Notes: generated from the sequence alone by a model not told the origin. DNA of 64,000 bases from Leptolyngbya iicbica LK (GCF_004212215.1 NZ_QVFV01000004.1:1-64000), one strand, 5' to 3'. Counted from the first letter of the stretch, positions 8,915-18,367 are shown. Translations and numbers: made by a program.

Positions 8915-9319
8915 CACCAATAATCCTGCATGCGGCAACTGCTATCGCCACGACTGCCGCAACTGACACCCCGCCCCGCTAATTGCTGGTGGGACAGTTG
9001 TTAACCCTAGCATGGCACTTGGTGAGGTTTGCTAGAGTATTGGTAGCGAATGACGAATAGCCGCCGTTATTCAGCTGTTGGGTGTGCTGGCCATGGGCTT
9101 TGCGGAGATAGCTGCATTGGTCGCAGATAGCTCTACATGACATCCCAGATATGGATTGGTGAGGGCTGATATCCGGCCATAGCTTGAGGGCTGGGCTGAT
9201 GTATCATCACGGTAGAATTTAAGGGCATACACATTGGCCGAGTCATGTCTGCTGGCTTCAGTAGCGTTAGTATTTGGTAACGGCTTGCCTGACGTGAGAC
9301 AAGCAGGAACCCTGGTTAA
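8915..9319. other. Divergent intergenic region, MBL-fold gene / site-2 protease gene
   Basis: About 405 bp containing promoters for two divergent genes. Nothing else is evident: no hairpin terminator, tRNA or repeat was recognised, and the short open frames in it lack protein-like sequence. Confidence 0.4.
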
Positions 9320-10795
9320 ATGCTGATTTTATTGCTGTTACTCAGCATCTTTACTTACTACGTGGTGAAAAAGAGTGTCGCTGACCTGACTCGCACCCCC
9401 ACGTGGATGCTTTGGCTGGTCATGATGATCCCAGCATTTGTCCTGGCTTTTTGGAGTCTCAGCGATCGCGCCGACGAGCCCTTTCCCATTGCGGTGTTGC
9501 TCGGCCTGTTCATCGTCTGCCCAGTGTTGTACTGGTTTCTGATTCAGTGGGGCCGCATTCCGCAAAAGGCCGGTCAGCAGACCCAATCGGCCCAGCAGTC
9601 CGCCGCCGAGGCCGTGCGTGCTGCGGCTGAAAAGGCCGCCATTCCCCCCCTAGAGAAAGAAGAAGAAGCCACGATTCAGCACTGCTTCCCCTGGTCAGTC
9701 TTCTACTTACAAAACATCGAATATCGTCCTCAAGCGCTCATTTGCAAAGGACAACTGCGCTCTTCGCCCACGGTGGCTTACAACACGGTACGCGAGAATA
9801 TTGAAACTCATTTTGGCAAGCGCTTTCTGGTCGTCTTTCAAGAGGGGTTGAACGGGAAGCCTTTTTTTGCGCTGGTGCCCAACCCTGAGCGACAAAAGTC
9901 ACAGTCATCAGCTCGACCCGAGAAGCTCGCCCGACCAGGTCTCGCCTTGGGATTGTTTATTGCCACCTTGTTTACGACCACTGCAGTCGGAGCCTTTATC
10001 GCTGGGATTACGGAAGAATCGCTCCAAGCTGATCCGAGGCTGTTCTGGCAAGGGTTGCCTTATGCGGTCTCACTGCTACTGATTTTAGGCACTCACGAAT
10101 TTGGCCACTACATGGCTGCCCAACGCTACAAGATGAAGGCCACGTTGCCTTATTTCATCCCGATACCGTTTTTCCTCGGTACGTTTGGTGCGTTTATTCA
10201 GTTGCGATCGCCCGTACCCAATCGACGCGCGTTATTTGATGTTGGTATTGCGGGACCATTGGCCGGCTTAGTCGTCGCCGTCCCGTTGTTAATCTGGGGT
10301 CTGGCCCACTCCGAAGTCGTGACCATGCCGGAGTCTGCCAGTCTACTCAATTTTGAAGCCCTCGATCCGGGCGCCTCTATTGCTTTAGCCCTGTTGAGCA
10401 AACTCGCTCTCGGGAGCCAGTTAGGCATGGATGAGGCCATTCATCTTCATCCCGTGGCGGTGTCGGGCTGTTTAGGATTGGTTGTGACCGCGTTAAACTT
10501 GATGCCCGTTGGCCAGCTCGACGGTGGCCACATCGTCCATGCCATGTATGGTCAACGCAACGGCGCGATTATTGGTCAGGTTTGCCGTTTTCTTGTCTTG
10601 GGGCTGACCTTTGTTCACAGTGAGTTATTTATCTGGGCGATTTTGCTATTCTTTATTCCGGCGATTGATGAACCTGCCCTAAATGACGTGAGTGAGCTCG
10701 ATGACAAGCGCGATCTCTGGGGACTCATCGCTTTAACCCTCTTGGTGCTGATTGTATTGCCCACGCCAGGTCCATTGAAAGCGCTACTCTTTTAG
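9320..10795 (+). CDS. Site-2 protease family intramembrane metalloprotease (EGY-like)
   Basis: A 491-residue M50 zinc protease that should cleave within the membrane. N-terminal membrane segments (about 2-15, 26-46, 55-72) precede a soluble region (about 75-205). The C-terminal membrane core carries HEFGH at 259-263, giving two zinc ligands and the catalytic Glu260, and LDGGH with the third ligand Asp401 in NLMPVGQLDGGH. The arrangement and size match cyanobacterial and plastid EGY proteases. Family members release anti-sigma factors or affect thylakoid development; no substrate is indicated here. The next plus-strand gene starts 50 bp downstream. The start is uncertain by a few codons because the N-terminus is hydrophobic from the first residue. 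Confidence 0.93.
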   Translation: MLILLLLLSIFTYYVVKKSVADLTRTPTWMLWLVMMIPAFVLAFWSLSDRADEPFPIAVLLGLFIVCPVLYWFLIQWGRIPQKAGQQTQSAQQSAAEAVRAAAEKAAIPPLEKEEEATIQHCFPWSVFYLQNIEYRPQALICKGQLRSSPTVAYNTVRENIETHFGKRFLVVFQEGLNGKPFFALVPNPERQKSQSSARPEKLARPGLALGLFIATLFTTTAVGAFIAGITEESLQADPRLFWQGLPYAVSLLLILGTHEFGHYMAAQRYKMKATLPYFIPIPFFLGTFGAFIQLRSPVPNRRALFDVGIAGPLAGLVVAVPLLIWGLAHSEVVTMPESASLLNFEALDPGASIALALLSKLALGSQLGMDEAIHLHPVAVSGCLGLVVTALNLMPVGQLDGGHIVHAMYGQRNGAIIGQVCRFLVLGLTFVHSELFIWAILLFFIPAIDEPALNDVSELDDKRDLWGLIALTLLVLIVLPTPGPLKALLF

Positions 10796-10845
10796 TACCA
10801 GCAGCATGTCTGGCTGGAGCGAGTCGTTATTGCCCCCTGTGTTCC

Positions 10846-11298
10846 ATGACTCAAGAAATCACCCGCTGGCTAACGGAAATTCGCACCCTACAGCAACAGT
10901 TAGAAGCTGTGCGTCAAGAGCGTGATCAGGCTTATCAAAGTGCGGCGAACTGGCGGCAACTCTATGATGCCGAAGCCCAGCAACGGCGAGCTGATGTGGA
11001 GACTCTGAAGGCGACTGAGGCGACCCTACGCACCGAATTATCGACTTTGCGATCGCACCATGCTGACGCGATCTCCGCTGAACTCGAAAATCATCTCGAC
11101 AGCACTAATCTTGACTCGGTCGAAGGCTTGCGGGCAGAGCTAATCAAAGCCTTACAAACCTGCGACCAACTGCAAAATGCGCTGAATGCCGAAAAACACG
11201 CTCACGCCGAAACCCGTAAAACCCTCACCTCGGCTCTGGGGGAAGCGATCGATGCATTTAATCCCTCTTCTAGTCTGGTGAAGCGGAAACCTTCTTGA
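10846..11298 (+). CDS. Coiled-coil protein of unknown function
   Basis: A 150-residue protein made almost entirely of predicted coiled coil: heptad-like Leu/Ala spacing with many Glu, Gln and Arg (IRTLQQQLEAVRQERDQAY), a short break near residue 80-95, then a second helix (LIKALQTCDQLQNALNAEK). It has no signal peptide or membrane segment and is likely a cytoplasmic oligomer. It lies 50 bp after the site-2 protease on the same strand, suggesting an operon. I do not recognise a named family. Confidence 0.75.
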   Translation: MTQEITRWLTEIRTLQQQLEAVRQERDQAYQSAANWRQLYDAEAQQRRADVETLKATEATLRTELSTLRSHHADAISAELENHLDSTNLDSVEGLRAELIKALQTCDQLQNALNAEKHAHAETRKTLTSALGEAIDAFNPSSSLVKRKPS

Positions 11299-11473
11299 TG
11301 TGGTGAGAGCGATCGCTCGCGATTATCCAGCTACTCAGAGCCTGATGAGTCAGCGTTTGCCGCTTTGATTTAATCGGATGAGAACAGCGGTAGTCTGAGT
11401 CTCCGTGACCAATCAGTAAATCAGCACTATGATGGAACCAGCTTGACTGCAAGCAAGTCGGGAGGGCCATCGC

Positions 11474-11860
11474 ATGAATCGATACGTATTAGCAGCCGTG
11501 CTGGGGGCGATCGCCTTTTTGACGCTGCTGGGCATTGGCAACAGCCAGGATATGCTGCGGCGCTCTCGCAGTTCACTGTCGGCGAATCCTTCTTCAGCGG
11601 CGACGGGCGCAACCCAAACGGGGATTGCTGGGGCAGGGCAGTATGTGCTGCGTCAAACTTCTCCAGAAGCGATCGAGCGTCTGCCCAACGTGGCCAATGG
11701 CACGACTGCGCAACCTAACATCAATCCTGGCGCTACCGAGCCCACGCCGACTGACCCCAACGCCACGCCACCCGTGCCGCCCAGCACGACGCCCCCCTCA
11801 ACTCCGGCTCCGGAGACGCCACCCCCGACTGATCAAGAAGCGATCCCGGCGTTATGGTGA
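11474..11860 (+). CDS. Small membrane-anchored protein with proline-rich tail
   Basis: A 128-residue protein. An N-terminal hydrophobic helix (about 4-23, YVLAAVLGAIAFLTLLGIG) acts as an anchor or uncleaved signal. The middle is Ser/Ala/Gly-rich, and the last 50 residues are a low-complexity Pro/Thr-rich linker. Such proteins often span the periplasm or bind the wall. No conserved domain was recognised. GGGAGGGCC before the ATG provides a ribosome binding site. It follows the coiled-coil gene by 175 bp and is convergent with the anti-sigma-type gene. Confidence 0.7.
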   Translation: MNRYVLAAVLGAIAFLTLLGIGNSQDMLRRSRSSLSANPSSAATGATQTGIAGAGQYVLRQTSPEAIERLPNVANGTTAQPNINPGATEPTPTDPNATPPVPPSTTPPSTPAPETPPPTDQEAIPALW

Positions 11861-11970
11861 GTCGATTATCTGAGATATTGGCCGCTGGCGTAGGCGAGAT
11901 TAGCGCAGCGTGACGAGGTCAAATCTTGGGTCGTCGGCCATAACTTAGGAATTGGAATTAAATTAAGTGT

Positions 11971-12040
11971 GAACAGCCGTCTCGGCTGTTCAAGAGCAGG
12001 CAAGATGTCTGCCAGACAAAACTTGGATTTTATAAAATCC
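11971..12040. repeat. Cluster of hairpins between convergent genes
   Basis: Three hairpins lie in a row: a perfect 9-bp stem with a 3-nt loop (GAACAGCCG, TCT, CGGCTGTTC; 11971-11991), a short GGCA/TGCC stem near 11999-12013, and a perfect 16-bp palindrome GGATTTTATAAAATCC (12025-12040). They may end both convergent transcripts, but there is no U-run after the first stem. The middle part resembles the GGCAAGATGCCTGCC-type repeats of cyanobacterial spacers. Confidence 0.6.
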
Positions 12041-12117
12041 TGATTCCTTAGCCGCGCTACCGATGCGTGAAGCTGTGGCTAGGTTCGCGGAAAAAGCTTC
12101 TCAGTTGAGGCTGGGGC

Positions 12118-12561
12118 TTAAGCCTGAGGGCTAGAGTACGACTTGCGAATGTGGAGGCAGTTTCGTTCATCGGCCATGCGTTCATATTGCACAATGTCGG
12201 CTACTCGATACATAATGCGCAGCCCTCTCCCCCCCTCTGAGTCGGCGTTGGTGGTTTCCAGCTTATGATCTAGCATGGCTTGGAAATCAAAGCCCGGCCC
12301 ATGATCCCAGATTTTCATATCCAGATAGTCATGGGTGATGGTGATTGTAATGGCGATTGGCGTTTCTGGCGGTAATCCTTTATGAGCATGGCGCACCGCA
12401 TTGGTGAACCCCTCAATCAGCGCCAGTTGACATTGCAGCCAATCTTCTTGGGGAATGGGCAAGGCATGAAACTCATCAAACCAAGACAGTACCCCCTGTA
12501 ACGCTTGGGGATCGGTCTGGGTTTCATAGGTACTCTGCTTCAGAATAGTCAAGGGTTTCAA
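12118..12561 (-). CDS. Anti-sigma regulatory factor-type serine kinase (HATPase_c_2)
   Basis: A 147-residue single-domain GHKL ATPase of the RsbW/SpoIIAB type. The N box is EGFTNAVRHAH (Asn54), the G1 box is WDHGPGFD (86-91) and the G2 box is EGGRGLRIM (109-117), all intact, so ATP binding is likely. Members bind and phosphorylate STAS anti-sigma-antagonist proteins and so control alternative sigma factors or other targets. No STAS partner or PP2C phosphatase is encoded nearby. The length is normal for the family. The start is the first Met, MKPLTILKQ. Confidence 0.88.
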   Translation of the reverse strand: MKPLTILKQSTYETQTDPQALQGVLSWFDEFHALPIPQEDWLQCQLALIEGFTNAVRHAHKGLPPETPIAITITITHDYLDMKIWDHGPGFDFQAMLDHKLETTNADSEGGRGLRIMYRVADIVQYERMADERNCLHIRKSYSSPQA

Positions 12562-12806
12562 TACCGTTGATCGCGAGAGTCATTCACATGTTATCTAGCT
12601 AGCAGAAATTTAGACGCACATTCAGGATGGTTCCTAGTCAAAATATTCCCACATCCCAGCATTTGCATGGATGAAGAGCCAGAAAGTTGAAAAAGACCCT
12701 TGCCAAAAGGTCATGAAATATTGCTGCTAGGCGATCGCTGCCCGGGGTCTTGGCTGCTCCAGACTGAAATTGATGGCTCATCAGGATGGGTTTTGCTTAC
12801 CGATGT

Positions 12807-14030
12807 TTAAGCGCTGCGTAGCGCCACAATCGGGTCTAGCTTAGCTGCTTGTCGGGCCGGAAACACGCCGAAAAATAGGCCAATGCCGCCGGAGACGCCG
12901 ACCGCGATCGCGATCGCCGAGCCTGACACGCCCGCTTCAAACGGGGTCAATGCCCCAATCAACACCACGCCGCTGATGCCCAGGCCGGTGCCAACCAAAC
13001 CGCCCGCGATGGACAAAATGATGGCCTCAATCAAAAACTGGGTCAAAATGTCTTGCTGTGAAGCGCCGATCGCCTTCCGTAAACCAATTTCTTGGGTGCG
13101 TTCGCGAACGGAAACCAGCATGATATTCATGATGCCGATGCCGCCAACCAGCAGCGAAATGCCCGCGATCGCCGCAAGCATTACTGTCAATGCTCCAGTA
13201 ATCGTCTCGGCAATGCTGAGCAGCGTATCTTGGCTTTGGATAAAGAAATCATCTTCGCCGCGAATGTCGTGCCGCAGCCGCAGCAAATTGGTAATCTGAA
13301 ACGCTGCGGTGCTCATGCTTTCTCGGTCTTTGGTCGAAACTGAGATAAACGACACCTCAATGCCATAGGGCGACTGTCGCCGCCCCACTAAGCGACTGGC
13401 CTGGGTGGTAATCGGCAGCAGCACCGCGTCGTCATAATCCAGGCCTAAGTTCGACCCCTTTTGGGCCATAACGCCAATGACTTCAAAACTGGTGCCATTG
13501 ACGCGAATCGACTGGCCAATGGGCAAGGTATCGTCAAATAGCCGTTCCGCTAGGGTCGCTCCCAACACCGCTACCTGACTGCGGCGATGAAGATCGAGTT
13601 CAGAAATGAAGCGTCCCTGACCCATTTCAAAACTGCGCACTTGTAAAAACTGTTCGCTCGTGCCGACGACGCTGGTGTTCGTGTTGCGATTGCGAAAGGT
13701 GACTAGATTGCGGGTGCTGTATTCCGGGGCGACGCCGACGACTGAGGGCACTTGTTCGGCGATCGCCTGGGCATCGGCCACCACTAATGTGCGCGGAATA
13801 TCGAGCCCGCCGAGTTCTCGCGTTTCGCGATTGCCGGGGGCAATAAACAGCACATTAGGGCCGAGGGTTTGTAACTGGTCATTCACATAGCGCTGTGCCC
13901 CTTCGCCAATCCCCACCATCGAAATGACGGAAGCATTGCCAATCACAATGCCCAGCATGGTCAAGCTGCTGCGTAATTTATTAGCGGTGAGGGTTTTGAC
14001 CGCCATCCGTAAGCTTTCACCCAGATCCAT
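12807..14030 (-). CDS. MacB-type ABC transporter permease
   Basis: About 407 residues from the Met of MDLGESLRMAVKTLTANKLR; the frame extends 15 codons upstream, but that extension is polar and not typical. The protein has one N-terminal membrane helix (LRSSLTMLGIVIGNASVISMVG), a large periplasmic MacB-PCD domain (about 45-260), then three C-terminal membrane helices with the FtsX signature (GGIGIMNIMLVSVRERTQEIGLRKAIGA). Members work with a separate ATPase and often a membrane-fusion protein to move lipoproteins, peptides or drugs. Neither partner is adjacent here, so the transporter is assembled from genes elsewhere. The substrate is unknown. A divergent gene starts about 250 bp away. Confidence 0.92.
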   Translation of the reverse strand: MDLGESLRMAVKTLTANKLRSSLTMLGIVIGNASVISMVGIGEGAQRYVNDQLQTLGPNVLFIAPGNRETRELGGLDIPRTLVVADAQAIAEQVPSVVGVAPEYSTRNLVTFRNRNTNTSVVGTSEQFLQVRSFEMGQGRFISELDLHRRSQVAVLGATLAERLFDDTLPIGQSIRVNGTSFEVIGVMAQKGSNLGLDYDDAVLLPITTQASRLVGRRQSPYGIEVSFISVSTKDRESMSTAAFQITNLLRLRHDIRGEDDFFIQSQDTLLSIAETITGALTVMLAAIAGISLLVGGIGIMNIMLVSVRERTQEIGLRKAIGASQQDILTQFLIEAIILSIAGGLVGTGLGISGVVLIGALTPFEAGVSGSAIAIAVGVSGGIGLFFGVFPARQAAKLDPIVALRSA

Positions 14031-14282
14031 AGATTGCGACTCAATGTGTGCGGGGTTTCTTTTAGGAAAACACATCCAGCCGGGTTTGGGGGGCAGGCTG
14101 CCGGGTGAAGGGATATTACAGCTTGGTCGCTCAGAGATGAATAATCTTTGCTGGGCAGAAATTGCTGAAATGAAGTTTGCTACGGTACAGGCATCTCAAT
14201 CGATGGCTAGGGCTGCTTCCACCGTCAGTAAGTCCTGTCAGTTCCCCCCCAAGCGCTAAACGATATTGAGGAAGCAAACATC

Positions 14283-14630
14283 ATGACCGATTTTTTAGAC
14301 TGTCTGAAGCATAAATATGCCTACATCGCCATTGGCGAATTTAAGCCCGGGTGCTTTTCAGAAGCGCGCCAACTCTACGAAAAGGCGGTTTCGACTTATA
14401 CCGGAGAAGGCTTTGACGGAGCCTATCTGCTGCAAGAACCGGATAGCGATCGCGGCATCGCCATCATTTTTTGGGATAATCCCGGCGATATGACTGAGCA
14501 TCACACCAAGGTGTATGACGAGGCGCTGAGCCAAATTTCCCACTTATTTGCCGAGCCCCCCAAAACGGGCTTCTATGAAGTCTGTAGTGAAATTATGCCG
14601 ATGTTGGCCGGGGCCATGGCCAGTAACTGA
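14283..14630 (+). CDS. Small conserved protein, possible dimeric alpha-beta barrel
   Basis: A 115-residue soluble protein. The pattern of a strand (YAYIAIGEFKPG), a helix (FSEARQLYEKAVSTY), a strand (GAYLLQEPDSDRGIAIIFWD), another helix and a final strand (TGFYEVCSEI) resembles the ferredoxin-like barrel of antibiotic-biosynthesis monooxygenases. No cofactor residues define a reaction. It has no signal peptide. The start (ATGACCGATTTT) follows GAGGAAGC, a plausible ribosome binding site. The gene stands alone between divergent and convergent neighbours. Confidence 0.7.
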   Translation: MTDFLDCLKHKYAYIAIGEFKPGCFSEARQLYEKAVSTYTGEGFDGAYLLQEPDSDRGIAIIFWDNPGDMTEHHTKVYDEALSQISHLFAEPPKTGFYEVCSEIMPMLAGAMASN

Positions 14631-14771
14631 GGCCGCACCGCGCTGATGGGTTAGCTGCGATCGCTGAAAATAGCGACATCGCTGCCTCGTGAATGCTGTC
14701 AGCGACGTTGAAAAACCGTCTTCAATGAGCGCTGCAGTGTCTTAGCAGTCGTGTGGATGGCGATCGCCGAT

Positions 14772-15257
14772 TTACAAGACGACAATTCGATGGGCGAGAT
14801 AATCTTGCAGATGTTGAGCATGGTCGTGGTCTAGCGGTAGCGTTTCTGCGTCAGACCACGAAAACGTTTGTACAGCCAAGGCTTCTGTTGGGTCATTGAC
14901 CTGGGGTACGCCGGTGGCAAATACTTCGATCGCCACGCAAATGGAATGAAATCGAGGATCGCGTTGGGGAGAGGAATAGACCCCCACCAATCGGCCAATT
15001 TTTGCGATGTTGAGGTTGGTTTCTTCGGCAAGTTCTCGCCGGGCTGCGGTGGCTACGTCTTCGCCCCAGTCGATGAGGCCACCGGGAAAACACCAGAGAC
15101 CAGTGTCGCGGCGGCGCATTAGCACCACTGAACCGTCTGGCAAAATTGGAATGACACAGACGCCCACTAAGGGGCGGCGCAACAATAACCCCAGCAACGT
15201 CCGAATGGCGCGCTGCCAGGGTTGACCGACGGTGGCACTGGATGACGTTCTCGGCAT
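14772..15257 (-). CDS. Nudix hydrolase
   Basis: A 161-residue protein with a complete Nudix box: G-x5-E-x7-REL-x-EET-N-L in GGLIDWGEDVATAARRELAEETNL. Such enzymes hydrolyse nucleoside diphosphates linked to another group, often as housecleaning. The N-terminal 35 residues are basic and slightly hydrophobic (RAIRTLLGLLLRRPLVG), which may extend the fold or contact a membrane. The substrate cannot be deduced. Its ATG overlaps the stop codon of the upstream peroxiredoxin gene by one base (TAATG arrangement, 15255-15259), a sign of translational coupling, so both may respond to oxidative damage. Confidence 0.92.
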   Translation of the reverse strand: MPRTSSSATVGQPWQRAIRTLLGLLLRRPLVGVCVIPILPDGSVVLMRRRDTGLWCFPGGLIDWGEDVATAARRELAEETNLNIAKIGRLVGVYSSPQRDPRFHSICVAIEVFATGVPQVNDPTEALAVQTFSWSDAETLPLDHDHAQHLQDYLAHRIVVL

Positions 15258-15727
15258 TAACTGGATAACTCGGCGATGTCCTGCAGCACCTCTTGAGCAT
15301 GGGGCTCAGGTTTGACCTTGCGATAGATTTTGGCCAGCTTACCCTCTGGGTCAATGATAAAAGTGCTGCGGGTAATGCCCATATATTCTTTGCCCATGAA
15401 CTTTTTCAGGCCATAGCTGCCATACTCGCTGGCGATCGCCCCCCCTTCATCCACCAGCAACGGAAAAGGTAAATCATATTTGGTGGCAAATTTGGTGTGC
15501 GATTTAGCATCGTCGGTGCTCACGCCCAGGACCACCACATCGCTGTCGGTGTATTCGCTGTAAGCATCTCGAAAGCCACAAGCTTCTTTGGTACAGCCAG
15601 GAGTATTATCCCGGGGATAAAAATACAGCACCACCCACTTGCCCTGGAGATCTTGCAGTTTAACGGTATTGCCCTCGGCATCTGGCAGCGCAAACTCAGG
15701 AGCCGGATCACCAACAGTTAGAGTCAT
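15257..15727 (-). CDS. bcp: Thiol peroxidase of the PrxQ/Bcp type
   Basis: A 156-residue atypical 2-Cys peroxiredoxin that reduces hydrogen peroxide and organic peroxides using thioredoxin. The active segment is FYPRDNTPGCTKEACGFRD: the peroxidatic Cys follows the PxxxTPxC pattern and the resolving Cys lies five residues later, as in the PrxQ/BCP subgroup. The C-terminal strand RSTFIIDPEGKLAKIYRKV completes the thioredoxin fold. No signal peptide is present. It is the first gene of a two-gene unit with the Nudix hydrolase. Cyanobacteria carry several PrxQ paralogues, and which one this is cannot be told. Confidence 0.94.
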   Translation of the reverse strand: MTLTVGDPAPEFALPDAEGNTVKLQDLQGKWVVLYFYPRDNTPGCTKEACGFRDAYSEYTDSDVVVLGVSTDDAKSHTKFATKYDLPFPLLVDEGGAIASEYGSYGLKKFMGKEYMGITRSTFIIDPEGKLAKIYRKVKPEPHAQEVLQDIAELSS

Positions 15728-16002
15728 GAAGCTTAAATAAATCTAAAAACAACCTTTTTCACATTCTATACTGCCGCCACGAGACCTTGATGACGCGCTA
15801 ACATGAACTCATAATGAATACGCTTTTGGGCGTGTCTGTATTCATGCAGCCGAGCCGACGGTGCCCCGATCCTATTATTTAAGGTGAAAGGGTGACGGCA
15901 GTGGAGTGGGCGATCGCCCAAGTTTGCCTCACTGGGCATGCTCCCCGGCTATGCTGATCTTACTGATGAGTCGATGCTCTGTTAACGCAACGTGAGACTG
16001 TT

Positions 16003-18084
16003 ATGACTGCAACTGTGCAAAAAAATCCTCTGCTAATTGGTCAAGGGTTGCCACCCTTTCAAGAGATTCAACCGGAGCATATTGAACCCGGTATTCAAGT
16101 CCTATTAACGGAACTGGCTGCCGAGCTGGAAACGCTCGAAAAAACGGTTGAGCCGACTTGGGCCGGACTAGTCGAACCGCTGACGCAGATTGAAGAGCGG
16201 CTGGGCTGGAGCTGGAGCATCATTGGTCACTTGATGGGCGTTAAAAATAGTCCTGAACTGCGGGCCGCCTACGAAGCCGTGCAGCCAGGACTCGTTCAGT
16301 TTGCCAATCAATTGGGCCAGAGTAAGCCTTTGTATGATGCATTTAAGCAAATCCGAGCAGGGGCCCTGTGGGGTGAACTGACCGCCGCTCAACAGCGCAT
16401 TGTTGAAGCGGCTATTCGGGATGCGGAACTCTCAGGCGTTGGCTTAGAGGGCGAAACGAAAGAGCGCTTCAACCAAATTCAGCAAGAGTTGGCAGAACTT
16501 TCTACGAAGTTTTCCAACCATGTTTTGGATGCGACTAAAGCCTTTCAACTCGTTTTGAAAACGCCGGAAGACATCGAGGGTCTGCCTAAGAGTCTGCTCG
16601 GACTCGCAGCGCAGGCGGCCAAGGGAGCCGGACACGAAGACGCCACGGCAGAGAACGGCCCGTGGGTCATTACCCTCGACTACCCGAGCTATGTGCCATT
16701 TTTGCAGCACAGCCGTCGCCGCGATTTGCGAGAGCAGGTTTATCGGGCGTTCATTTCGCGGGCGGCCTCCGGCGAGTTGGATAACCAACCGATTATTGAG
16801 CGCACGCTGGCACTGCGCCAACAAGTGGCCGATATTCTCGGCTATGACACCTATGCTGATCTGAGCATCGCTCGCAAAATGGCTCCCTCGGTGGCAGCGG
16901 TGGAACAGCTGATGGAAGAGCTACGTAGCGCCAGCTATAAAGCGGCCACTCGGGAGTTAGAAGAGCTGACCGCATTTGCTCGCGATCGCGGTTTCACCGA
17001 AGAATTGAAGCAGTGGGACGTGGCCTTTTGGTCGGAGCGGATGCGGGAAGAGCTGTACGGCCTGAACGATGAGGAGCTGCGTCCCTACTTCCCCTTACCG
17101 CAGGTGCTCGATGGGCTGTTTGCGTTGGCGAAGCGACTGTTTGGTGTGACGATCACCCCAGCGGATGAGGAAGCGCCGGTATGGCATCCCGATGTGCGCT
17201 ACTTCCAAGTGGCGGGCGAAACGGGAGAGGCGATCGCTCACTTTTATCTCGATCCCTACAGCCGTCCGGCAGAAAAACGGGGCGGCGCGTGGATGGATGA
17301 CTGTGTGAACCGGGGCAACGTCAAAGGTCAAGTACGTTTGCCGGTGGCCTATCTCGTGTGCAACCAGTCGCCTCCGGTGGATGGCAAACCCAGCTTGATG
17401 AACTTCCGCGAAGTGGAAACGCTCTTCCACGAATTTGGTCACGGCTTACAGCACATGCTGACCACGGTGGATTACTCCGGGGCGGCGGGCATTAACAATG
17501 TGGAATGGGATGCGGTGGAATTGCCCAGCCAGTTTATGGAGAACTGGTGCTATCACCGGGAAACCCTGCTGAAATTAGCGCGGCATTATGAAACCAGTGA
17601 GCCTTTGCCCGAGGATCTGTATCAGAAGATTTTGGCCGCCCGCAACTTCATGACCGGCAGCGCGATTTTGCGTCAGGTCAACTTTGGCTGGCTGGATATC
17701 GAACTCCACCACCGCTATCAGCCCGGTGGCGATGAGACGATTTGGGACGTGCGCGATCGCCTCTCTGAAAACACGACGGTCATGAAGCCGCTGCCGGAAG
17801 ACGCCTTCCTCTGTGCGTTTGGCCATATCTTTGCCGGGGGCTATGCGGCAGGATACTACAGCTACTTCTGGGCTGAGGTGCTGAGTGCGGATGCCTTTGC
17901 CGCATTTGAAGAAGCGGGGCTAGAGGATGAAAGCGCCATTGTGGAAACGGGACGCCGCTTCCGCAACACAGTATTGGCGTTGGGGGGCAGTCAGCATCCG
18001 ATGGAAGTGTTCAAATCTTTCCGGGGACGGGAGCCGAGCACTCAGGCTCTGTTGCGACACCGGGGACTCGCGATCGCCGCATAA
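16003..18084 (+). CDS. prlC: Oligopeptidase A (M3 family metallopeptidase)
   Basis: A 693-residue cytoplasmic zinc peptidase, full length for the M3A family. The catalytic motif HEFGHGLQHML starts at residue 476 (His476, Glu477, His480), and a downstream Glu in NNVEWDAVELPSQFMENW supplies the third ligand. The N-terminal helical half (about 1-350) forms the cap that restricts substrates to short peptides. It clears peptide fragments, including cleaved signal peptides. The gene is monocistronic: a strong hairpin follows at 18132-18166. The start gives the usual short N-terminus before NPLLIGQGLPPF. Confidence 0.95.
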   Translation: MTATVQKNPLLIGQGLPPFQEIQPEHIEPGIQVLLTELAAELETLEKTVEPTWAGLVEPLTQIEERLGWSWSIIGHLMGVKNSPELRAAYEAVQPGLVQFANQLGQSKPLYDAFKQIRAGALWGELTAAQQRIVEAAIRDAELSGVGLEGETKERFNQIQQELAELSTKFSNHVLDATKAFQLVLKTPEDIEGLPKSLLGLAAQAAKGAGHEDATAENGPWVITLDYPSYVPFLQHSRRRDLREQVYRAFISRAASGELDNQPIIERTLALRQQVADILGYDTYADLSIARKMAPSVAAVEQLMEELRSASYKAATRELEELTAFARDRGFTEELKQWDVAFWSERMREELYGLNDEELRPYFPLPQVLDGLFALAKRLFGVTITPADEEAPVWHPDVRYFQVAGETGEAIAHFYLDPYSRPAEKRGGAWMDDCVNRGNVKGQVRLPVAYLVCNQSPPVDGKPSLMNFREVETLFHEFGHGLQHMLTTVDYSGAAGINNVEWDAVELPSQFMENWCYHRETLLKLARHYETSEPLPEDLYQKILAARNFMTGSAILRQVNFGWLDIELHHRYQPGGDETIWDVRDRLSENTTVMKPLPEDAFLCAFGHIFAGGYAAGYYSYFWAEVLSADAFAAFEEAGLEDESAIVETGRRFRNTVLALGGSQHPMEVFKSFRGREPSTQALLRHRGLAIAA

Positions 18085-18131
18085 TTTGCCCAAGGCTCGC
18101 GAATCACCGACCTGGAGAGCGGTCCATCACA

Positions 18132-18166
18132 AGAAAACGGGGCAGCCATGTGCCACCCCGTTTTCT
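18132..18166 (+). terminator. Predicted intrinsic terminator of prlC
   Basis: Perfect 11-bp stem AGAAAACGGGG / CCCCGTTTTCT (18132-18142 and 18156-18166), with an inner GCA/TGC extension. The A-rich and T-rich flanks of the stem serve either direction. It lies 48 bp after the prlC stop. Confidence 0.75.
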
Positions 18167-18340
18167 GCAACCAATCTGAGAAACCTATGAAGTAATGTAT
18201 CGGTTCTGCGAAAGTGACTCCGTTTTTGTGTAAACAGCGTTATGTTAGTCAGCAACTATAGATCCACTTAAATCAAACCGATAAATTCAAAACTTGAATC
18301 CAAAAGATACTCAAAAGCCCAGCACTGCTGGGCTTTTTTT
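18167..18340 (+). ncRNA. Possible short transcript ending at an orphan terminator
   Basis: A second, very good terminator lies at 18312-18340 (AAAAGCCCAGCA / CTGCTGGGCTTTTTTT) about 150 bp after the prlC terminator, with no open reading frame between them. This arrangement fits a small RNA transcribed on the plus strand. Alternatively the hairpin ends the minus-strand ycf23 transcript, although its U-run on that strand is only four bases. No promoter could be fixed, so the RNA is a hypothesis and its 5' end is not known. Confidence 0.3.
18312..18340 (+). terminator. Strong intrinsic terminator
   Basis: Stem AAAGCCCAGCA / TGCTGGGCTTT with a tight loop, followed by a run of seven T on the plus strand. 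It may act in both directions, since A-residues precede the stem. Confidence 0.8.
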
Positions 18341-18367
18341 GCTTTTTAGGGCATCTATTCGCATTCC

